A stretch of DNA of 17,088 bases from JAJZQH01 sp041658465 (GTDB taxonomy: Bacteria > UBA10199 > 2-02-FULL-44-16 > JAAZCA01). Of this stretch, positions 14,684 to 17,088 are shown piece after piece. Position 1 is the first letter of the stretch. Each line of letters starts with the position of its first letter. The stretch spans positions 1-17,088 of the forward strand of contig JBBAAC010000027.1 of assembly GCA_041658465.1 (NCBI GenBank), read 5' to 3'. The notes under the pieces were generated by a model, which was not told the origin of the DNA, made no database searches, and saw only the letters and a program-made list of their open reading frames with translations. The position numbers and the translations under genes are program-made.

Positions 14684-15237
14684 AAGAGCGAATCACTCCT
14701 GACCTTTGCATACAGTTCATCCAAGCCCAGCCTTCCAACCCAGCTCTCCACATAATTTGTGTCAAGATCAGACGCCATCTCGATGATGTTCCGAACATCG
14801 CCGATCTGCATCTCGGAAAGGGTATCCTTTGCCCATTGAAGCTTTCGGATTATGAGATCCTCAGCGGAGATCATCCATATCTGCACGCCATCAAGATCTA
14901 TCCGCCTTCGGCGTTCGAGGGCCATGCTGTCATACTCTCCCTGTTTCTGCAGGATAAAATCAACCTTGAGGATAAGCCGATTATGAATCAAATTAAACAT
15001 CCCCCTGCGCCTTATCTCTTCTCTTACGACATCAGCATCCACGTAGTAATCGCTTCCAAAGAGCGAGACAAATCGGCCGACATCCGCCTCATTCAGCACT
15101 ACGACTATATCTATATCGCGTGTCATCCTGGGCCGCGCATAGAAATTCATCGCCATTGATCCCGAGACCATATAAGGGATTGCCGCATCATTGAGCTGCT
15201 GCGCAATATCCTTCAATACGTCCAATTCTTCCGACAT
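14680..15237 (-). CDS. Nucleotidyltransferase, MNT/AbiEii-like
   Basis: A 185-residue protein with a minimal nucleotidyltransferase fold. The motif YMVSGSMAMNFYARPRMTRDIDIVV (starting at 22) gives Gly26-Ser27 and the metal-binding pair Asp41 and Asp43; KVDFI (91-95) gives the third acidic residue, Asp93; EDLIIRKLQWAKD (126-138) is the family's helix with conserved lysine. All catalytic positions are present. Proteins of this type commonly sit in toxin-antitoxin-like pairs; the target is not known. The start codon abuts a MITE-like hairpin, whose terminal AGAGG lies at ribosome-binding distance. Overlaps the 80-residue partner by four bases. Confidence 0.87.
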   Translation of the reverse strand: MSEELDVLKDIAQQLNDAAIPYMVSGSMAMNFYARPRMTRDIDIVVVLNEADVGRFVSLFGSDYYVDADVVREEIRRRGMFNLIHNRLILKVDFILQKQGEYDSMALERRRRIDLDGVQIWMISAEDLIIRKLQWAKDTLSEMQIGDVRNIIEMASDLDTNYVESWVGRLGLDELYAKVRSDSLL

Positions 15238-15240
15238 GTG

Positions 15241-15390
15241 GGGGCCTCTAAAAACTACCCATCTGCGTTGTTGCCCGCAAACCTGCGATCCTCACGTACT
15301 TCCGTGTACGCTCCGGTCGCAGGTTTGCGGGCGCCTAGCATCTGGGCAGTTTTTAGAGGCCCCGCGCAAGTGGGGTTTTTAGAGGTGCCC
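15241..15390. mobile_element. MITE-like long hairpin element
   Basis: Perfect 16-bp terminal inverted repeats, GGGGCCTCTAAAAACT at 15241-15256 and its complement at 15348-15363, enclose a second long inverted pair with the perfect core CCCGCAAACCTGCGA and an ACGTAC/GTGTACG loop region. The whole 123-bp sequence can fold into one hairpin. A further partial end, GGTTTTTAGAGGTGCCC (15374-15390), repeats the right arm directly. There is no coding capacity, so movement would need a transposase in trans. It separates the membrane-anchored unknown from the nucleotidyltransferase gene. Confidence 0.75.
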
Positions 15391-15414
15391 ATGTTACAAT
15401 CCTCGATTCCTGGT

Positions 15415-15987
15415 TCATTCGATGCCCTCGATCGTTTCCACTTTTCCCTCGTATTCGTCGTTCACGAGCTTGATACGCGCATCATGCAGTATTTTTGCAT
15501 CGCCTTCGATGCGCAGCGCCAGATAATCGTGAGCACCTGAGGGGAAGTGATCGAGCACCGCGTAGAATTCATTCTTATCAAGCGTGAGCGTCGAGGGTGA
15601 ATAGACCTTGAAGTCAGGCTGCTCCTGATACGAAACCGTAAGCCCGCCGGGCAGCTTCACCTGAAAGCGCACCTTCTCTGCAGGCCCACGACCTTCATTG
15701 GCGATATCCACGCGCAGGACACCGTAGCGCCGCGGCGCCTCAACCTTGTAGTCGAGCTTGAGCCCGCCGATATTATTGACCACGGGCGTGGCAGCATCTA
15801 CCGCGCTGTATGTCTCCCGCACGACAAGCTCCGGAGGGTTTATCTTGAGCAGCCCGGTGATATAGGTTGTAGCCACGGTGCCCACCACACCCATGCCGAT
15901 AAAGAAGACGCGATCCAGCGCGTTCCAGGTGAACTTCCAGAAATTGCCGGATGATTTCTTCGACGCTGTTTTATCGTTTGCAGGCAT
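15415..15987 (-). CDS. Membrane-anchored protein of unknown function
   Basis: A 190-residue protein with a basic, lysine-rich start, one membrane helix (about 26-46: RVFFIGMGVVGTVATTYITGL) and an outside domain. The domain is beta-rich, with alternating hydrophobic strands such as YGVLRVDIANEGRGPAEKVRF, which resembles the pattern of immunoglobulin-like bacterial domains around N-E-G-x-G-x-A. No family is recognised. Topology should be N-inside with the domain in the periplasm. No clear ribosome binding site is visible. Its neighbours are repeat blocks on both sides: 7-bp arrays upstream and the MITE-like element downstream. Confidence 0.72.
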   Translation of the reverse strand: MPANDKTASKKSSGNFWKFTWNALDRVFFIGMGVVGTVATTYITGLLKINPPELVVRETYSAVDAATPVVNNIGGLKLDYKVEAPRRYGVLRVDIANEGRGPAEKVRFQVKLPGGLTVSYQEQPDFKVYSPSTLTLDKNEFYAVLDHFPSGAHDYLALRIEGDAKILHDARIKLVNDEYEGKVETIEGIE

Positions 15988-16001
15988 AATATTCTAATTA
16001 C

Positions 16002-16067
16002 AGGTTAAAGGTGAAAGGTCAAAGGTGAAAGGATGGCGAATGCAGCTCAAAGCTGAAAGCTCAAAGG
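16002..16067. repeat. Short 7-bp-period units (AAAGGTG, AAAGCTC)
   Basis: AAAGGTGAAAGGTCAAAGGTG units occupy 16007-16031, and CTCAAAGCTGAAAGCTCAAAG lies at 16046-16066. The second block is the inverted form of the long array at 16091-16165, so the two could pair in the transcript after the AbiEii-like stop codon. Together these fill most of the 177-base gap 15988-16164. Confidence 0.8.
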
Positions 16068-16090
16068 AAAATCTTGGGGAACAGGCAGTT

Positions 16091-16165
16091 GCTTTGAGCT
16101 TTGAGCTTTGAGCTTTGAGCTTTGAGCTTTGAGCTTTGAGCTTTGAGCTTTGAGCTTTGAGCTTT
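16091..16165. repeat. Tandem (GCTTTGA) array, about 10.7 copies
   Basis: A perfect tandem array of GCTTTGA runs for 75 bases without a mismatch and ends at the stop codon of the AbiEii-like gene (TGA at 16165-16167, followed on the coding strand by AAGCTCAAAGC). Perfect identity over more than ten units suggests recent expansion and possible length polymorphism. Confidence 0.95.
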
Positions 16166-16803
16166 CATAATGACGTCGGAAGCACGATCGCATGGGCCTG
16201 GCGGATGAAGAATTTCCTGCATTCCTGCCAGTTGAACGGCTCCAGCATCCGAGGCATGGGCTCTGCCTCAGCGTCTTCAAAATAAGTGAGGCTCTTGAGG
16301 ATGTGATAGGCGTTTGCGCGCCCTGCCCCAAACTTCGTGGCGAGGAGGTCGAAATACTCCTGCAACGCGAGGCCTCCCTTGAGAATAAAGTAGAGATCGA
16401 CGAAGTCCTTCCTGCTCCCTCTCCCGGAGATTGCGGCTAGTTTCATGAGCGCGATATCCCGGATATCGGCTACGGACAGATTGCGAAAGGGTTTGACCTT
16501 GAAGAGGAGCGGATCGTCCACGCGGAAGAACGACACCTTAATGCCGCGCGTGAGGATCGTCAGCGTGTCCCGGGACTCCTGAAGCGTCTCGTACCCGCCC
16601 GTCTGCTTGAATACGCGGTGAAGCGCATCGGTTGAAAAGGCATCGGTGCGAAAAAAATCGAAGTCCTCCGAGACTCGGTGGCCAAGTTGCAGCGCAAGGC
16701 CCGTCCCGCCGGCGAGCACCCACCCCTTGAGCAGGGATTCGTCGATCCGATCGATGGCAGCTAGGAGATCCAGGCTCCCCTTTGGAAGGACCTTTTCGTG
16801 CAT
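16165..16803 (-). CDS. AbiEii/AbiGii-family nucleotidyltransferase
   Basis: A 212-residue nucleotidyltransferase, a different subfamily from the one at 6290-7087. Motifs are WVLAGGTGLALQLGHRVSEDFDFF (starting at 28; Gly32-Gly33-Thr34, Asp47, Asp49), GIKVSFFRV (87-95), DIALMKLAAISGRGSRKDFVDLYFIL (starting at 116; Lys121, Lys132, Asp133, Asp136). This subfamily usually has VSFF where others have a third acid. The start has a good GGAGG site that lies inside the upstream DUF6922-like gene; the two overlap by 43 bases in different frames. The arrangement is that of toxin-antitoxin-type pairs with this as the catalytic member. The target is unknown. Confidence 0.88.
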   Translation of the reverse strand: MHEKVLPKGSLDLLAAIDRIDESLLKGWVLAGGTGLALQLGHRVSEDFDFFRTDAFSTDALHRVFKQTGGYETLQESRDTLTILTRGIKVSFFRVDDPLLFKVKPFRNLSVADIRDIALMKLAAISGRGSRKDFVDLYFILKGGLALQEYFDLLATKFGAGRANAYHILKSLTYFEDAEAEPMPRMLEPFNWQECRKFFIRQAHAIVLPTSL

Positions 16804-17087
16804 TCAACACCCTCCATCTCAAGCATGTAGCGCCAGAACGCCTCGGTTCGCGACGAGGAGAAGCGGGCTCGCGCAACCTGGCGCAGAAACTCCCGCTTCC
16901 CGAGGACTGCCTGGAGGATGCGGACATCATCCAGGTTGCCGTACTCGAGGACGCGGGAGACGATCCATGCGGGATGTTTCTTGAAATCGCCAGGCTCAAG
17001 ATCGTGATCCCAGAAGAGCCTCGCGAGCTTCGTTGTGACAGCTGCGCGAGACCGCGGTTGCGTGCGGCGAATGGGTTTGAGTTCGAT
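16761..17087 (-). CDS. DUF6922-like partner protein, 5' end outside window
   Basis: A reading frame enters from the right edge and is open for 108 codons to a TAG at 16761-16763. It contains LARLFWDHDLEPGDFKKHPAWIVSRVLEYGNLDDVRILQAVLG, with the F-W-D-x-D, H-x-x-x-I-V-x-R-V-L-E-Y-G pattern I know from small proteins (DUF6922 type) encoded directly upstream of AbiEii-like nucleotidyltransferases. It overlaps the next gene by 43 bases. The start lies outside the window, so full length and N-terminus are unknown. It is the likely antitoxin or partner, by position and family; no DNA-binding motif is visible in the part seen. Confidence 0.78.
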   Translation of the reverse strand: MELKPIRRTQPRSRAAVTTKLARLFWDHDLEPGDFKKHPAWIVSRVLEYGNLDDVRILQAVLGKREFLRQVARARFSSSRTEAFWRYMLEMEGVECTKRSFQRGAWIS

Positions 17088-17088
17088 C

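Noticed and set aside
3581..16165. CRISPR array from the many short repeats
   Set aside because: Units are 7 bases in direct tandem without spacers, vary between loci, and no cas gene is present.
16047..16331. Open frame with a repeated SSKLKAQ peptide
   Set aside because: The seven-residue peptide repeat is just the (GCTTTGA) array read in one frame, and the rest overlaps the AbiEii-like gene in another frame.

Overview
The window is GC-rich and strongly coding. A lipoprotein with a VAGC lipobox, a Wzz/SLBB polysaccharide export pair and an RND transporter point to a Gram-negative bacterium. The mix of families and the very high density of small dispersed repeats would suit a deltaproteobacterium-like or related uncultured lineage, but this placement is an inference and no rRNA or tRNA gene is present to fix it.

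Layout. 1-657 holds no gene that can be supported, only repeats: a GGAGG-rich palindromic element, a terminator-like palindrome, and two copies of a roughly 240-bp repeat. A DUF4349 lipoprotein (658-1569) lies between inverted copies of that repeat. A DUF72 protein (1875-2624) follows and converges on a YitT-type membrane protein (2691-3566), with a compound palindromic element exactly between them. From 2691 to the end every gene is on the minus strand. Read in transcription order from the right edge, these are: a truncated DUF6922-like protein with an AbiEii-type nucleotidyltransferase (17087-16165); a membrane-anchored unknown (15987-15415); a second nucleotidyltransferase with a small partner (15237-14441); a secreted small unknown (14420-13977); a phospholipase-D-like protein (13902-12448); a CapD/PglF-type sugar-nucleotide dehydratase (12387-10567), an SLBB export protein (10355-9210) and a Wzz chain-length protein (9164-7932); an AbiEi/AbiEii toxin-antitoxin pair (7722-6290) coupled to an 888-residue MMPL/RND transporter (6280-3614); and YitT.

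Functional themes. The CapD, SLBB and Wzz genes are the remains or edge of a surface-polysaccharide locus: they supply a modified sugar nucleotide, chain-length control and envelope export. No glycosyltransferase, flippase or polymerase is in the window. Three different nucleotidyltransferase modules of toxin-antitoxin type lie within 11 kb. The abiE pair has a perfect 32-bp inverted repeat directly before its start codon, a good operator candidate, and its toxin gene is translationally coupled to the transporter.

The most unusual aspect is the repeat content. Arrays with a constant 7-bp period but different unit sequences occupy most gaps between minus-strand genes. Several of them begin at, and include, the stop codon of the preceding gene. 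Two further arrays are read in frame inside the Wzz gene. A separate palindromic GGAGG element is read in frame twice inside the phospholipase-D-like gene, and a MITE-like long hairpin with 16-bp perfect ends abuts a nucleotidyltransferase start codon.
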